Shown: positions 9,558-18,826 of the stretch, piece by piece
Layout of the letters: each line of letters opens with the position of its first letter
Position numbering within the stretch: position 1 is the stretch's first letter
NCBI RefSeq assembly: GCF_014304815.1
Contig: NZ_CP047958.1
Location: 2,294,001-2,358,000, forward strand
DNA: 64,000 nucleotides
Source of the DNA: Synechococcus sp. MIT S9220
GTDB lineage: Bacteria > Cyanobacteriota > Cyanobacteriia > PCC-6307 > Cyanobiaceae
Direction of reading: 5' to 3'
Position numbers and translations under genes: made by a program
The notes under the pieces: generated by a model
What the model was told of the DNA's origin: nothing
What the model saw: the letters and a program-made list of their open reading frames with translations, nothing else
Databases searched by the model: none

Positions 9558-11330
9558 ATGGTCACGGCAAGCCTGAACAGCACGAACTCCTCTGCTGTGA
9601 TCCCCCGCCTCTCACTGCAGTGCGAACCGATCGCAGCAGACAGCACCACCATCCGTTCCCTGGACTGGGAACGCAGCCGTTTCGATATTGAATTCGGCCT
9701 ACGCAACGGCACCACCTACAACGCGTTCCTGGTGCGGGGCGAACGCACCGCCCTGATCGACACCAGCCACGCCAAGTTCCGCGACACCTGGGTGCCACTG
9801 CTGAAGGAGCAGATCGATCCAAAAGCGATCGACCATTTGATCGTGAGTCACACCGAACCGGATCACTCAGGTCTGATCGGGGATCTGATCGACCTCAATC
9901 CAGACATCGAGATCGTGGGTTCGAAGGTGGCGATCCAGTTCCTCAAGGACCAGGTGCATCGGCCCTTCAACTCAAGGGCGGTGAAAACCGGCGACGAGCT
10001 GGATCTGGGCACCAATCCAGACAGCAGCGTGCAGCATCGCTTCGAGTTTCTGAGTGCCCCGAACCTGCACTGGCCCGACACGATCTTTTCGTTCGATCAC
10101 GGCAGCGGCATCCTTTACACCTGTGATGCCTTCGGACTGCATTACTGCTCCGATGAGTTATTCGACACGGATCCCGGGGCCATCGCTCCGGACTTCCGCT
10201 TCTATTACGACTGTCTGATGGGCCCCAATGCCCGCAGCGTGCTGCAAGCGCTGAAGCGCATGGATGGACTGCCGGAAATCAACACCGTCGCCGTGGGGCA
10301 CGGCCCGCTGCTGCGCCAACACCTCAGCCACTGGTTGAACGACTACAGGGAATGGAGCAGCCAGCGCAGCAAAGGCGACAGCTACGCCGCGGTCTGCTAC
10401 CTCAGCCAGTACGGCTTCTCGGACCGTCTCAGCCAGGCCATCGCCCACGGCATCGGTAAAGCCGATGCACAGGTTCAGCTGGTGGATCTGCGGGCCACCG
10501 ATCCACAGGAACTGACCGCACTGGTTGGCGAAGCCAAGGCGGTGGTGGTTCCCACCTGGCCGGCGGAACCGGATGGTGAACTGCAGGCCTCGATCGGAAC
10601 TCTTCTGGCTGCTCTGCAGCCCAAGCAATTGGTTGGGGTTTACGACGCTTTCGGTGGGAATGACGAACCGATCGATGCGGTAGCCGAACAGCTGCGCAAC
10701 CAAGGACTGAAACCAGCCTTTGAACCACTGCGCATCCGCCAGCTTCCGCAGGGCGGTGACTACCAGCGCTGTGAGGAATCAGGGACCGACCTCGGACAGA
10801 TCCTGACCCGCAAGAAGTCGATCGAGGCGCTGCGCAGCATTGATGCCAACCTCGACAAGGCACTCGGCCGCCTCACCGGCGGGTTGTACATCGTGACCGC
10901 AAGCCAGGGCGAGGGCGATGCCCGCCGCAGTGGAGCGATGGTGGCCAGCTGGGTGGCTCAGGCCAGTTTCCGCCCCCCCGGCCTCAGTGTTGCCGTGGCC
11001 AAGGATCGAGCGATTGAAGCGCTGATGCAGGTCGGCGACAGCTTCGTGATCAACGTGCTGCGGCAAGACCGCTACAAGCCCTTGATGCAGCACTTCCTCA
11101 AACGCTTTCCCCCAGGCGCCGATCGATTCGAGGGAGTGAACGTGCTGCACGGTGCCGCTGAAGGCGGCCCTGTGCTCACTGATGCACTGGCCTACCTGAG
11201 CTGTCGGGTAGAGCAGCGGATGGAAGGTCCGGATCATTGGATCATCTACGCGCTGGTTGAGCAGGGCAACGTGGCCGACATCGACGGGCGAACCGCCGTG
11301 CATCACCGCAAAACAGGCAACCACTATTGA
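9558..11330 (+). CDS. flv3: Flavodiiron protein Flv3
   Basis: With Flv1, this protein reduces O2 to water using photosynthetic electrons downstream of photosystem I, protecting against fluctuating light. The 590-residue protein has three parts: a beta-lactamase-like diiron domain (residues ~30-270), a flavodoxin-like FMN domain (~280-430) and a C-terminal flavin-reductase domain (~450-590, starting GRLTGGLYIVTAS). Diiron ligands are intact: H98-x-E100-x-D102-H103 (SHTEPDHSG), the His of NLHWPD, the Asp of YTCDAFG and the His of AVGHGPLL. Intact ligands identify it as the Flv3-like partner. I chose ATG 9558; a start at 9534 is also possible. In this genome an FkbM gene separates it from flv1. 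Confidence 0.94.
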   Translation: MVTASLNSTNSSAVIPRLSLQCEPIAADSTTIRSLDWERSRFDIEFGLRNGTTYNAFLVRGERTALIDTSHAKFRDTWVPLLKEQIDPKAIDHLIVSHTEPDHSGLIGDLIDLNPDIEIVGSKVAIQFLKDQVHRPFNSRAVKTGDELDLGTNPDSSVQHRFEFLSAPNLHWPDTIFSFDHGSGILYTCDAFGLHYCSDELFDTDPGAIAPDFRFYYDCLMGPNARSVLQALKRMDGLPEINTVAVGHGPLLRQHLSHWLNDYREWSSQRSKGDSYAAVCYLSQYGFSDRLSQAIAHGIGKADAQVQLVDLRATDPQELTALVGEAKAVVVPTWPAEPDGELQASIGTLLAALQPKQLVGVYDAFGGNDEPIDAVAEQLRNQGLKPAFEPLRIRQLPQGGDYQRCEESGTDLGQILTRKKSIEALRSIDANLDKALGRLTGGLYIVTASQGEGDARRSGAMVASWVAQASFRPPGLSVAVAKDRAIEALMQVGDSFVINVLRQDRYKPLMQHFLKRFPPGADRFEGVNVLHGAAEGGPVLTDALAYLSCRVEQRMEGPDHWIIYALVEQGNVADIDGRTAVHHRKTGNHY

Positions 11331-11387
11331 AAAACATTTGAAACTTCCCAGCATCCCTAGCAACTAATTATCCAAATCTGCTCCCAG

Positions 11388-12005
11388 TCAAATCCAATCC
11401 CAAGAAATCCGTTGAAAACCCGCCTTCCGAAAAACTTCCTTCATGCTCTCAGTAGGGCGGGCTAGAGAAGGATTCTTTTTTTCATGAGTCTCAACAAGAA
11501 TATTCGAGACTCGGGACAGGCAACCTGTCTTCAGGAGATATGGCAAAAGCTCGACCTCGTGACCCTCTATATCTATTTTTAAGACTCTAACAGGCATGTC
11601 CAGTTCAAATATATATCGCGAAAGGTCAATTGTTCTGACGGAAACAAAATTATTTGGATCAACATTTGTTTTACCCTTAAACAAGGAAGATCCAGATGAC
11701 CAAAGAACCGGATCCAACTCATGATTTTGATGTAGATACAAGTCGCTGACCCCATCAGAAGTAGATGCAGCGGCTCGAATTACCTCAACATTATGCTTGA
11801 GCGCAATCGCCTCCAATCTAGCAATGCAAGAAGGATTGGGTTCAAAACATTTAATAGAACAACCAGAGCCAAAAAATTGCTTCGCGAACTCCCCTACATT
11901 GGCGCCAATATCAATAACTATATCGTCTGGAGACGTATATTTAGCAATAGCTTTTGTTTTTTGAAAAAACTGATTTTTAAGAAAAAAAGAAATTTTTTTC
12001 ATCAT
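11388..12005 (-). CDS. FkbM-family SAM-dependent methyltransferase
   Basis: The 205-residue protein has the FkbM methyltransferase layout: SAM motif I VIDIGANVGEFAKQF at about residues 30-44, an acidic motif II CFEPNPSC, and the conserved VRVLKIDIEGHEVELL followed by NILVETHEKK. Family members O-methylate sugars or natural products, often in surface-polysaccharide clusters. The gene is strikingly AT-rich (a sampled 60-nt line has 19 G+C) and lies antisense between flv3 and flv1, which looks like an acquired gene. ATG 12005 is immediately followed by a second ATG; either may start. The 60 bp downstream and 240 bp to flv1 hold no other convincing gene. Confidence 0.88.
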   Translation of the reverse strand: MMKKISFFLKNQFFQKTKAIAKYTSPDDIVIDIGANVGEFAKQFFGSGCSIKCFEPNPSCIARLEAIALKHNVEVIRAAASTSDGVSDLYLHQNHELDPVLWSSGSSLFKGKTNVDPNNFVSVRTIDLSRYIFELDMPVRVLKIDIEGHEVELLPYLLKTGCLSRVSNILVETHEKKNPSLARPTESMKEVFRKAGFQRISWDWI

Positions 12006-12245
12006 AAATTACACTTTTAAATGCTATCATAAAGCCTGCTGTAATGCCAATTGTTTGCAATCTTGCTCAAGCGCGTCTGGATGAAACTGATCTTCATCTC
12101 CTTGTCCAACGACCACCCAGCAAAGAACCGATAATGGTTGGACTGACGCAGCAGGGGGAGGTTGAAAGGTAGCAATGGGAAGTGCAAAACAATTGAAACT
12201 GCCTACCGAATCAGTGAGAGACAGCAAAGTGAGGATGCACTACTG

Positions 12246-14075
12246 ATGGTCACCACCATCCCGGCCAGCTCTGCATCCGCTGACCGACAAGTGATCAGCC
12301 TGCCCATTGACCAAGGCCTGATCTGCCTGCGCGGACTAAGCCCTCAGCGTCTTCGGTTCGAGCTTGAATACGCACTGGAGCGCGGCAGCACGGCCAACAG
12401 TTTCCTGTTTGAAGCCGGGCTTGATGCAACAGGAGTCCAGCAACCCGCCGTTCTGGTGCATCCCCCGGGGATGGCCTACAGCAGCGTTTTCCTCCCTGCC
12501 CTGCTGGAAGCTTTGCCGGCCACGAACCAGCCCCTGCTGATTGTGGTGGGGCACGTGAATCCCAACCGTGTGGCGTTGCTGCAGGAACTGGCCGGGATCT
12601 ATCCAGGCCTCGAGCTGATCGCATCCAATCCCGGCGCCAAGCTGCTGGAGGAGCTCTGGAACCAACGCAAGCCCTCGCTCCTCGGTGTGGAAGAAGAGCA
12701 ACCACCAATTCCCCAGTTCCCGCCGCTGAGAGTGATTCGCAGGGAGCAGACGCTGGAGATGAGCCATGGGCGCAGCCTGCTGCTGCTGCCGGCACCAACA
12801 CCCCGTTGGCCGGGCGGACTGATGGCCTTCGAAGAGAGCCTGGGACTGTTGATGAGCGACAAGTTCTTCAGCGCCCACCTCTGCACCAACACCTGGGCTG
12901 AAGCCAACCGAAGCAGCACCGAAGAAGAACGTCGCCATTTCTACGACTGCCTGATGGCACCGATGGCCCGCAAGGTTGACTTGCTGGTGGAGCGGCTGGA
13001 GGAACTGAGCATCCGCACGATTGCGCCAGCCCATGGGCCCGCCATCGATGCCAGCTGGCGCAGCCTGCTGAATGACTACCGCCGCTGGGGTGAAAGTCAC
13101 CAGCAATCCAGCCTGAATGTGGTTCTGCTGTTCGCCAGTGCTTATGGCAACACCTCGGCGATTGCCGATGCCCTGGCGCGGGGCATCAATCGCACCGACA
13201 TCCGAGTCACCAGCCTCAACTGCGAGTTCACACCATCAGAAGAACTCGTTGCAGCGATCCAGTCTGCGGATGGGATCCTGATCGGCTCACCCACCCTCGG
13301 TGGTCACGCACCCACCCCGGTGGTCTCCGCTTTAGGAACTCTGCTGGCAGAGGGTGACCGCAGCAAACCGGTGGGAGTGTTCGGCAGCTTTGGCTGGAGC
13401 GGTGAAGCCGTGGACCTGCTGGAAACGAAGCTGCGAGATGGCGGCTTCAATTTCGGCTTCGAGCCGATCCGGGTCAAATTCAGCCCTGATCGAGCCAAGG
13501 TGAAGGAGCTAGAGGAAACCGGCACCCGTTTCGCCCGCAAACTGCTACAGGCGGAGAAGCGCGCCCAACGCCGTAACGCCGGAAGCATGAGCGAAAGCCG
13601 CAGCGATCCGGCTGTGCTGGCCCTCGGAAGGGTGGTGGGATCCCTGTGCATCCTCACCACGCGCAAGGGAGAACTCAGCGGCGCGATGGTGGCGAGCTGG
13701 GTCAGCCAAGCCAGCTTCACGCCTCCTGGACTGACGGTGGCCGTGGCCAAGGACCGCGCCGTGGAAGCCCTGCTGCACAAAGGCGATCGCTTTGCACTGA
13801 ACGTGCTGGCTGAGGGGCGAGAAAGCGGACCGATGAAACAGTTCCTGCAACCGTTTCAACCTGGCGCCGACCGATTCAGCGGGCTGGAACTCGAGACCAG
13901 TCCGAATGAACAACCACTGATCCCCGAGGCGCTGGCCTGGCTGGAAGGTCGCGTGAGCCAGCGGATGGAATGCGGAGATCACTGGCTGATCTACGCCGAG
14001 CTGGATCACGGCGGCGTGTTGGATCAGGAAGCCTCCACAGCAGTCCACCACCGGCGCAGCGGCGCTAACTACTAA
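12246..14075 (+). CDS. flv1: Flavodiiron protein Flv1 (degenerate diiron site)
   Basis: This is the partner of Flv3 in light-dependent O2 reduction. The 609-residue protein has the same three parts: diiron-type, flavodoxin (LFASAYGNTSAIADALARGI) and flavin-reductase (LGRVVGSLCILTTRKGELSG). Its metal site is altered: the canonical HxExDH reads H103-V-N105-P-N107-R108, and the later NLHWPD becomes TPRWPGG, whereas MSDKFF and PAHGPA remain. Loss of ligands is characteristic of cyanobacterial Flv1/Flv4, so this is an assignment feature, not damage. ATG 12246 (MVTTIPASS) has GAGGA about 10 nt upstream; the longer in-frame start at 12162 gives a poorly conserved-looking extension. Confidence 0.93.
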   Translation: MVTTIPASSASADRQVISLPIDQGLICLRGLSPQRLRFELEYALERGSTANSFLFEAGLDATGVQQPAVLVHPPGMAYSSVFLPALLEALPATNQPLLIVVGHVNPNRVALLQELAGIYPGLELIASNPGAKLLEELWNQRKPSLLGVEEEQPPIPQFPPLRVIRREQTLEMSHGRSLLLLPAPTPRWPGGLMAFEESLGLLMSDKFFSAHLCTNTWAEANRSSTEEERRHFYDCLMAPMARKVDLLVERLEELSIRTIAPAHGPAIDASWRSLLNDYRRWGESHQQSSLNVVLLFASAYGNTSAIADALARGINRTDIRVTSLNCEFTPSEELVAAIQSADGILIGSPTLGGHAPTPVVSALGTLLAEGDRSKPVGVFGSFGWSGEAVDLLETKLRDGGFNFGFEPIRVKFSPDRAKVKELEETGTRFARKLLQAEKRAQRRNAGSMSESRSDPAVLALGRVVGSLCILTTRKGELSGAMVASWVSQASFTPPGLTVAVAKDRAVEALLHKGDRFALNVLAEGRESGPMKQFLQPFQPGADRFSGLELETSPNEQPLIPEALAWLEGRVSQRMECGDHWLIYAELDHGGVLDQEASTAVHHRRSGANY

Positions 14076-14163
14076 AGAGCGACCCCAACACGACGACGAC
14101 CATTCGGCAGTCGCTCTCTTGAAAAAGTCGTCACAATTCAAACCTATGACGTGAACGCTGGTC

Positions 14164-14691
14164 ATGAGCAAGGAGAAAAGTGCTGATGTGCTGGTGATTG
14201 CTGCCAGCAACGGCGAAAACCTCAAACTGGCCCAACGCTTCGTGGACCAAGCACAGGCGCAGGGCAGCAGCGCTGATCTGCTCGACCTCACCACCCTCGA
14301 GCTGCCCCTGTTCACCCCGCGCGCGAAGGACCAAGGCATGCCAAACGGCGTGCAGCCCTTACAGCAACAACTGATGGCAGCTCCGCGATGGGTGATCTGC
14401 GCACCGGAATACAACGGTTCGATTCCGCCGGTGCTGACCAACGCCATCGCCTGGCTGTCTGTTCAGGGAGATGACTTCCGGTCTCTCTTCAACGGTCGGC
14501 CGATCGCCATGGCCAGCTTCTCCGGTGGCGGCGGAATGGAGCTGCTGGTGTCGCTGCGGATCCAGCTCACCCATCTCGGCGCACAGGTGGTGGGGCGCCA
14601 ACTGCTCAGCAACTACTCGAAAGCAGCGAAAGACGACAGCATTGCCGACCTCATCCAGCGCCTCATGCAAATGAAACCACTGCAACTGTGA
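14164..14691 (+). CDS. NADPH-dependent FMN reductase family protein
   Basis: The 175-residue flavodoxin-like protein should bind FMN and reduce flavins or quinones with NAD(P)H. Visible features are the N-terminal strand and phosphate loop (VLVIAASNGENLKLAQR), WVICAPEYNGSIPPVLTNAI with the family P-E-Y-N-G motif, and AMASFSGGGGMELLVSLR. The start ATG 14164 is preceded by a gap of 88 bp after flv1, and the shared orientation suggests flavin-related co-function, which is inference. The length is typical of the SsuE/azoreductase-like group. Confidence 0.88.
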   Translation: MSKEKSADVLVIAASNGENLKLAQRFVDQAQAQGSSADLLDLTTLELPLFTPRAKDQGMPNGVQPLQQQLMAAPRWVICAPEYNGSIPPVLTNAIAWLSVQGDDFRSLFNGRPIAMASFSGGGGMELLVSLRIQLTHLGAQVVGRQLLSNYSKAAKDDSIADLIQRLMQMKPLQL

Positions 14692-14848
14692 ATGCATTCA
14701 CTGGCGAATGATTCAGAAACAAGCGATCAATCAAGATTTGGCCACTGAACTCAAATAGAAATCAATTCAAAAGAGAATCGGGATTTCATACACACACCAC
14801 ATCTAGCGCACTGAAATAGCGAGGTCACTAACAATTTCCATTCCACGA

Positions 14849-15055
14849 ATGGGCCTGACCCGGGATCCTCAGTACGCAGTTCGCTACCGCGGCTTTGTTC
14901 TGTTGCAACAACGCAACAACAGTTGGCTGGTTAGACCGGAACGAAGCCCGATGAGACTATTGCCCTTTCGAACCCCGACCTGCTCGCTGGCGGATGTGAA
15001 AGCACTGTTGGACTGGCGACTGGAGCAGGACAAAAGCCTGATCTCAGTCGCCTGA
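14849..15055 (+). CDS. Small hypothetical protein
   Basis: The 68-residue protein contains a compact beta-rich, basic segment (YAVRYRGFVLLQQRNNSWLV) followed by a short acidic/basic helix (ADVKALLDWRLEQDKS). I recognise no named family, but sequence character and codon use are like neighbouring genes. It has no membrane segment or signal peptide. It converges on the minus-strand gene at 15060 with 4 bp between. The 157 bp upstream are AT-rich and contain no other gene. Confidence 0.65.
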   Translation: MGLTRDPQYAVRYRGFVLLQQRNNSWLVRPERSPMRLLPFRTPTCSLADVKALLDWRLEQDKSLISVA

Positions 15056-15059
15056 AAAC

Positions 15060-15320
15060 TCAGGCCGCCTGAGGTGGTGGCGTGGGCGATCCCTGAGACT
15101 GAATGGGGATCACCAGCGTTGCCCAGCGGTCAGGACGCTCGGGACGCTGACGACGTGCTTGACGAATTCCAAAGGGAACTCTCAGCACATTGGTGCCTTC
15201 GATCGGCAAGGTATGGCCTCGGCCGAGGGCAGCCTGAAGGCAATCAGGAATGTCGGGAAGCTGCAGCGAGTCTGAGGTCTGCTCCGTCGATTCAATTGAT
15301 TTTTTAGTGTCGCGACTCAT
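15060..15320 (-). CDS. Small hypothetical protein
   Basis: The 86-residue product has a polar N-terminus, a Leu/Pro-rich middle (LQLPDIPDCLQAALGRGHTL) and a basic tract (GIRQARRQRPERPDRWATLV). No domain was recognised and no signal peptide is visible. It is convergent with the 14849 gene and lies downstream of gcvP on the same strand, separated by 97 AT-rich bp. The overlapping plus-strand frame (15074-15307) is less protein-like. The call rests on composition and fit to the gap. Confidence 0.55.
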   Translation of the reverse strand: MSRDTKKSIESTEQTSDSLQLPDIPDCLQAALGRGHTLPIEGTNVLRVPFGIRQARRQRPERPDRWATLVIPIQSQGSPTPPPQAA

Positions 15321-15417
15321 TGATTCCCCATTTGCGACGGTGAATGCTGTGCAGTGTGATCAAAGTTCTCATTGCACGATTAAAAATCGAAGATTAATTT
15401 CCGATTTCGGTAAAAAT

Positions 15418-18360
15418 TTAACCCATCGCCTCAGAAGTGGCGGCAGCCATGTCTTCAACACTGGGGCAGGTGCAGATCAGATTGCGATCGCCATAGGCGT
15501 TATCAATCCGGGCCACGGCCGGCCAGAACTTGCTTTGCCGCTGATCCGGCAACGGGAACGCAGCCTGTTCCCGGGAATAGGGACGATCCCAATGGTCGGC
15601 GGTCACAGCACTCAAGGTGTGGGGAGCGCGGCGTAGGGGATTGTTGTCACGATCGCTATCACCGTTTTCGATCGCAGCGACTTCTGCGCGGATCGCGATC
15701 ATGGCATCGCAGAAGCGATCCAGCTCTTCGAGGCTCTCGCTCTCAGTGGGTTCAACCATCACGGTGCCCGCCACTGGCCAGCTCACCGTCGGCGCGTGAA
15801 AGCCGAAATCCATCAGACGCTTGGCCAGATCATCCACCTCAAGGCCGGCGCTGCGCCTCAGATCGCGCAGATCAAGAATGCATTCGTGGGCCACAAGCCC
15901 GCCTTCTCCCCGGAAGAGCACCGGGTAATGGGAATCCAGCCGATACGCCAGATAATTGGCCGACAGCAAGGCCACAGCCGTGGCTTGCCGCAGGCCAGCA
16001 GGGCCCATTAAACGCAGATACATCCAGCTGATCGGCAGGATGCCTGCACTGCCCAGGGGGGCGGCCGATACCGCTGAAATGGACTGGTCACCGCCGCAGG
16101 GCATCAAGGGGTGACCAGGAAGAAATGGCAAGAGATGCTCGCCCACGCCGATGGGGCCAACCCCTGGTCCACCACCGCCATGGGGAATACAGAACGTCTT
16201 GTGCAGGTTGAGGTGGCAGACATCGGCCCCAAAAGCTCCTGGCCTGCACACACCGACTTGAGCATTGAGGTTGGCACCATCCAGATACACCTGACCGCCA
16301 TGGTCATGAACCAGGCTGCAGATCTCACGGATTCGAGTCTCGAAGACCCCATGGGTTGAGGGATACGTCACCATCAGCGCCGCCAGGACATCGGCGTGCT
16401 CAGACAGCTTGCTGCGCAGATCGTCGACATCGACATTCCCCTGCTCATCACAGGCCACTGGCACAACTCGCATGCCAGCCATCACGGCACTGGCTGGGTT
16501 GGTGCCATGGGCACTCGTGGGAATCAGGCACACATCGCGATGGCCCTCGCCTCTTGCCTGATGCCAGGCGCGAATCACCAGCAGACCCGCGAACTCCCCC
16601 TGGGACCCTGCATTCGGCTGCAAAGACACACCGGCGAAACCGGTGAGCTCAGCCAACCAGCTCTCGAGGTCCTGCGCCATGCGCAGATTGCCTTTCAGCT
16701 GGTCAGCGGGGGCAAAGGGGTGAATGCTCCCAAACTCCCTCCAGCTCACAGGCGCCAGCTCCGCTGCCGCATTGAGCTTCATGGTGCAGCTGCCCAGGGG
16801 AATCATCCCGTGCACCAGCGAAAGGTCTTTGCTGACCAGACGCTGGATGTAGCGAAGCAACTCGGTCTCACTGCGATAGCGGTGAAACACCGGCTGCTGC
16901 AACCAGGGGTTGCAACGCAGCGGTAAGCCAGCCAGAGCTTGCTCGTGCTTTGCGGTATCCGGCAGGTCTGAAAGATGGCCTCCCGTGGCCTCAGCCACCA
17001 GCGACAGCAGCCGAGACACCTCCTTGTTGTCACTGAGCTCATCCAGGCTGATGCCGAAGCCTTCCGCCTGTTCGATCGCCGCACCGTCAGGCAGAACACG
17101 CAGGTTGAACCCAGCTCGGGCTGCCAGCTGATGCACGCGCGGCGCCTGAACACAGACCACATCAACACTGTCGAAGCGAGATCCCTGCGGTAGAGGGAGT
17201 CCAAGCGAGCTCAGTCCTTCTTCGAGCTGACAGCGCAGCTGCAGCACGCGTCGAGCGATCGCCTCGAGACCTTCCGGCCCGTGATGAACGGCATAAAACG
17301 AAGCCATCACCGCCAGCAGCACCTGGGCGGTGCAGATATTGCTGGTGGCTTTATCTCGCCGGATGTGCTGCTCACGGGTCTGCAGGGCCAGACGCAGGGC
17401 GACATTGCCTTCCCCATCTTTTGACTGGCCAACGATGCGCCCGGGCACCTGCCGGCGGTAGGCATCGCGGGTGGCAAAGAACGCCGCGTGGGGGCCGCCT
17501 CCACCCATCGGCACGCCAAAACGCTGGGCACTGCCTACGGCGATATCGGCACCGAGAGCACCCACCGGCTCAAGCAGCACCTGAGCTAATGGATCAATGG
17601 CCACCGTGACCAAAGCGCCATGCTCATGGGCCCTGGACATACAGGAACGGGGGTCCCAGAGCCGGCCACAGCGTCCAGGCAGCTGCAACAGCACTCCGAA
17701 CACATCGTCACCCAAGGCGAACTGATCCGGCTCAGCCACCTCGAGCTGAATCCCGATGGGTTGGGCCCTGGTGCGCAGAACTGCCAGGGTCTGCGGCAAC
17801 ACGGCGGCATCCACCAGAAAACGGCTGGCTTCAGCTCGCTTGCAAACGCCAAAGCTCATCGACATCGCTTCTGCTGCCGCAGTGGCCTCATCCAGAAGCG
17901 AGGCATTGGCAATCGGCAGGCCGGTCAGCTCACTGACCAAGGTCTGAAAATTGAGCAGTGCCTCCAGGCGTCCCTGAGCAATTTCGGCCTGATAAGGGGT
18001 GTAAGCCGTGTACCAGGAGGGGTTTTCCAACACCTGCCGCTGGATCAACGCGGGCGTGACCGTGCCGTAGTAGCCCAGGCCGATCAACGACCGCGTCACG
18101 CGGTTGAGACCGGCAAGCTGACGCAGTTCAGAGAGCGCTTGGGCTTCTCCAACGCCGTCCGGAAGCTGCCCCTTGGGCGGACTGGAATCGAGAATGTCCT
18201 CCGGGACGACGGCCTGCAAAAAGCGCTCAAGATCACTGAAGCCGAGCCGATCGAGCATCAGCTGATTGGCTTCGGATGCCGGGCCGATATGGCGTTGGGC
18301 GAAAGGCGGAAGAGTCTTTGCTGAAGCCGTCTCCACCATGCGCTGGTCCAGCAGGGTCAT
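15418..18360 (-). CDS. gcvP: Glycine dehydrogenase (decarboxylating), P-protein
   Basis: This is the P-protein of the glycine cleavage system, which decarboxylates glycine with PLP and passes the aminomethyl group to GcvH; in cyanobacteria it serves photorespiratory glycolate metabolism and one-carbon supply. At 980 residues it is the full-length fused form. The PLP lysine is K721 in [18 protein letters not shown]; the N-terminal half has [11 protein letters not shown] and [21 protein letters not shown] chose ATG 18360 ([11 protein letters not shown]); MVETAS at 18339 is an alternative, and the frame extends to 18393. gcvH lies 57 nt upstream; that gap contains a 6-bp inverted repeat (GGCGCA/TGCGCC, 18376-18401) of unknown use. 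gcvT is not in the window. Confidence 0.97.
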   Translation of the reverse strand: MTLLDQRMVETASAKTLPPFAQRHIGPASEANQLMLDRLGFSDLERFLQAVVPEDILDSSPPKGQLPDGVGEAQALSELRQLAGLNRVTRSLIGLGYYGTVTPALIQRQVLENPSWYTAYTPYQAEIAQGRLEALLNFQTLVSELTGLPIANASLLDEATAAAEAMSMSFGVCKRAEASRFLVDAAVLPQTLAVLRTRAQPIGIQLEVAEPDQFALGDDVFGVLLQLPGRCGRLWDPRSCMSRAHEHGALVTVAIDPLAQVLLEPVGALGADIAVGSAQRFGVPMGGGGPHAAFFATRDAYRRQVPGRIVGQSKDGEGNVALRLALQTREQHIRRDKATSNICTAQVLLAVMASFYAVHHGPEGLEAIARRVLQLRCQLEEGLSSLGLPLPQGSRFDSVDVVCVQAPRVHQLAARAGFNLRVLPDGAAIEQAEGFGISLDELSDNKEVSRLLSLVAEATGGHLSDLPDTAKHEQALAGLPLRCNPWLQQPVFHRYRSETELLRYIQRLVSKDLSLVHGMIPLGSCTMKLNAAAELAPVSWREFGSIHPFAPADQLKGNLRMAQDLESWLAELTGFAGVSLQPNAGSQGEFAGLLVIRAWHQARGEGHRDVCLIPTSAHGTNPASAVMAGMRVVPVACDEQGNVDVDDLRSKLSEHADVLAALMVTYPSTHGVFETRIREICSLVHDHGGQVYLDGANLNAQVGVCRPGAFGADVCHLNLHKTFCIPHGGGGPGVGPIGVGEHLLPFLPGHPLMPCGGDQSISAVSAAPLGSAGILPISWMYLRLMGPAGLRQATAVALLSANYLAYRLDSHYPVLFRGEGGLVAHECILDLRDLRRSAGLEVDDLAKRLMDFGFHAPTVSWPVAGTVMVEPTESESLEELDRFCDAMIAIRAEVAAIENGDSDRDNNPLRRAPHTLSAVTADHWDRPYSREQAAFPLPDQRQSKFWPAVARIDNAYGDRNLICTCPSVEDMAAATSEAMG

Positions 18361-18417
18361 GGTGCAGCCACAGAAGGCGCAGACTTTAGGCAACTTGCGC
18401 CGAACGACGATGTGATA

Positions 18418-18807
18418 TCAGGTCGCGGCAACCTTCGCGGAGTAAGTCGCGGCGTCCATCAACTGCTCGAGCTGCGTCTCATCGCTTGGACGAATCACCA
18501 GCAACCAGCCCTCACCATGGGGATCCTTCTGCAGTTCTTCGGGATTAGCCAGCAGAGCTTCATTGCGCTGCACAACCTCGCCACTGAGGGGGGCATACAT
18601 CTCTTCCACAGCCTTCACCGACTCAACGGTGCCGAAACTGGATCCACGACTGAGATCAGCACCCACCTCGGGGAGATCGACAAACACAATGTCGCCGAGT
18701 TGATCCACGGCATAGGCGCTCAAGCCAATGCGGATTGAATCATCGTCCTGCCAGGCGTATTCATGGCTGTCCGCGTAGCGGTAGGAGGCAGGGAAGTCGA
18801 AGGCCAT
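18418..18807 (-). CDS. gcvH: Glycine cleavage system H protein
   Basis: The 129-residue lipoyl carrier shuttles the methylamine group among the P, T and L proteins. The N-terminal YRYADSHEYAWQDDDSIRIG, the DIVFVDLPEVGADLSRG block and the lipoylation segment SVKAVEEMYAPLSGEV are present, with the modified lysine as the K of SVKAVEE. It starts at ATG 18807, 19 nt after the upstream PLP-enzyme gene on the same strand, and precedes gcvP. The three genes are likely one transcript. No glycine riboswitch fits in the 19-nt gap. Confidence 0.97.
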   Translation of the reverse strand: MAFDFPASYRYADSHEYAWQDDDSIRIGLSAYAVDQLGDIVFVDLPEVGADLSRGSSFGTVESVKAVEEMYAPLSGEVVQRNEALLANPEELQKDPHGEGWLLVIRPSDETQLEQLMDAATYSAKVAAT

Positions 18808-18826
18808 CGGGCCGCACCAGCGTCTC

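Noticed and set aside
12044-12175. 43-codon plus-strand frame before flv1 (MPIVCNLAQARLDETDLHLL...)
   Set aside because: It has no family match, and the surrounding region looks like residual inserted DNA; support is too weak to call it a gene.
18361-18417. Glycine riboswitch before gcvP
   Set aside because: The gap is 57 nt and has only a 6-bp inverted repeat; the aptamer needs roughly 100 nt or more.
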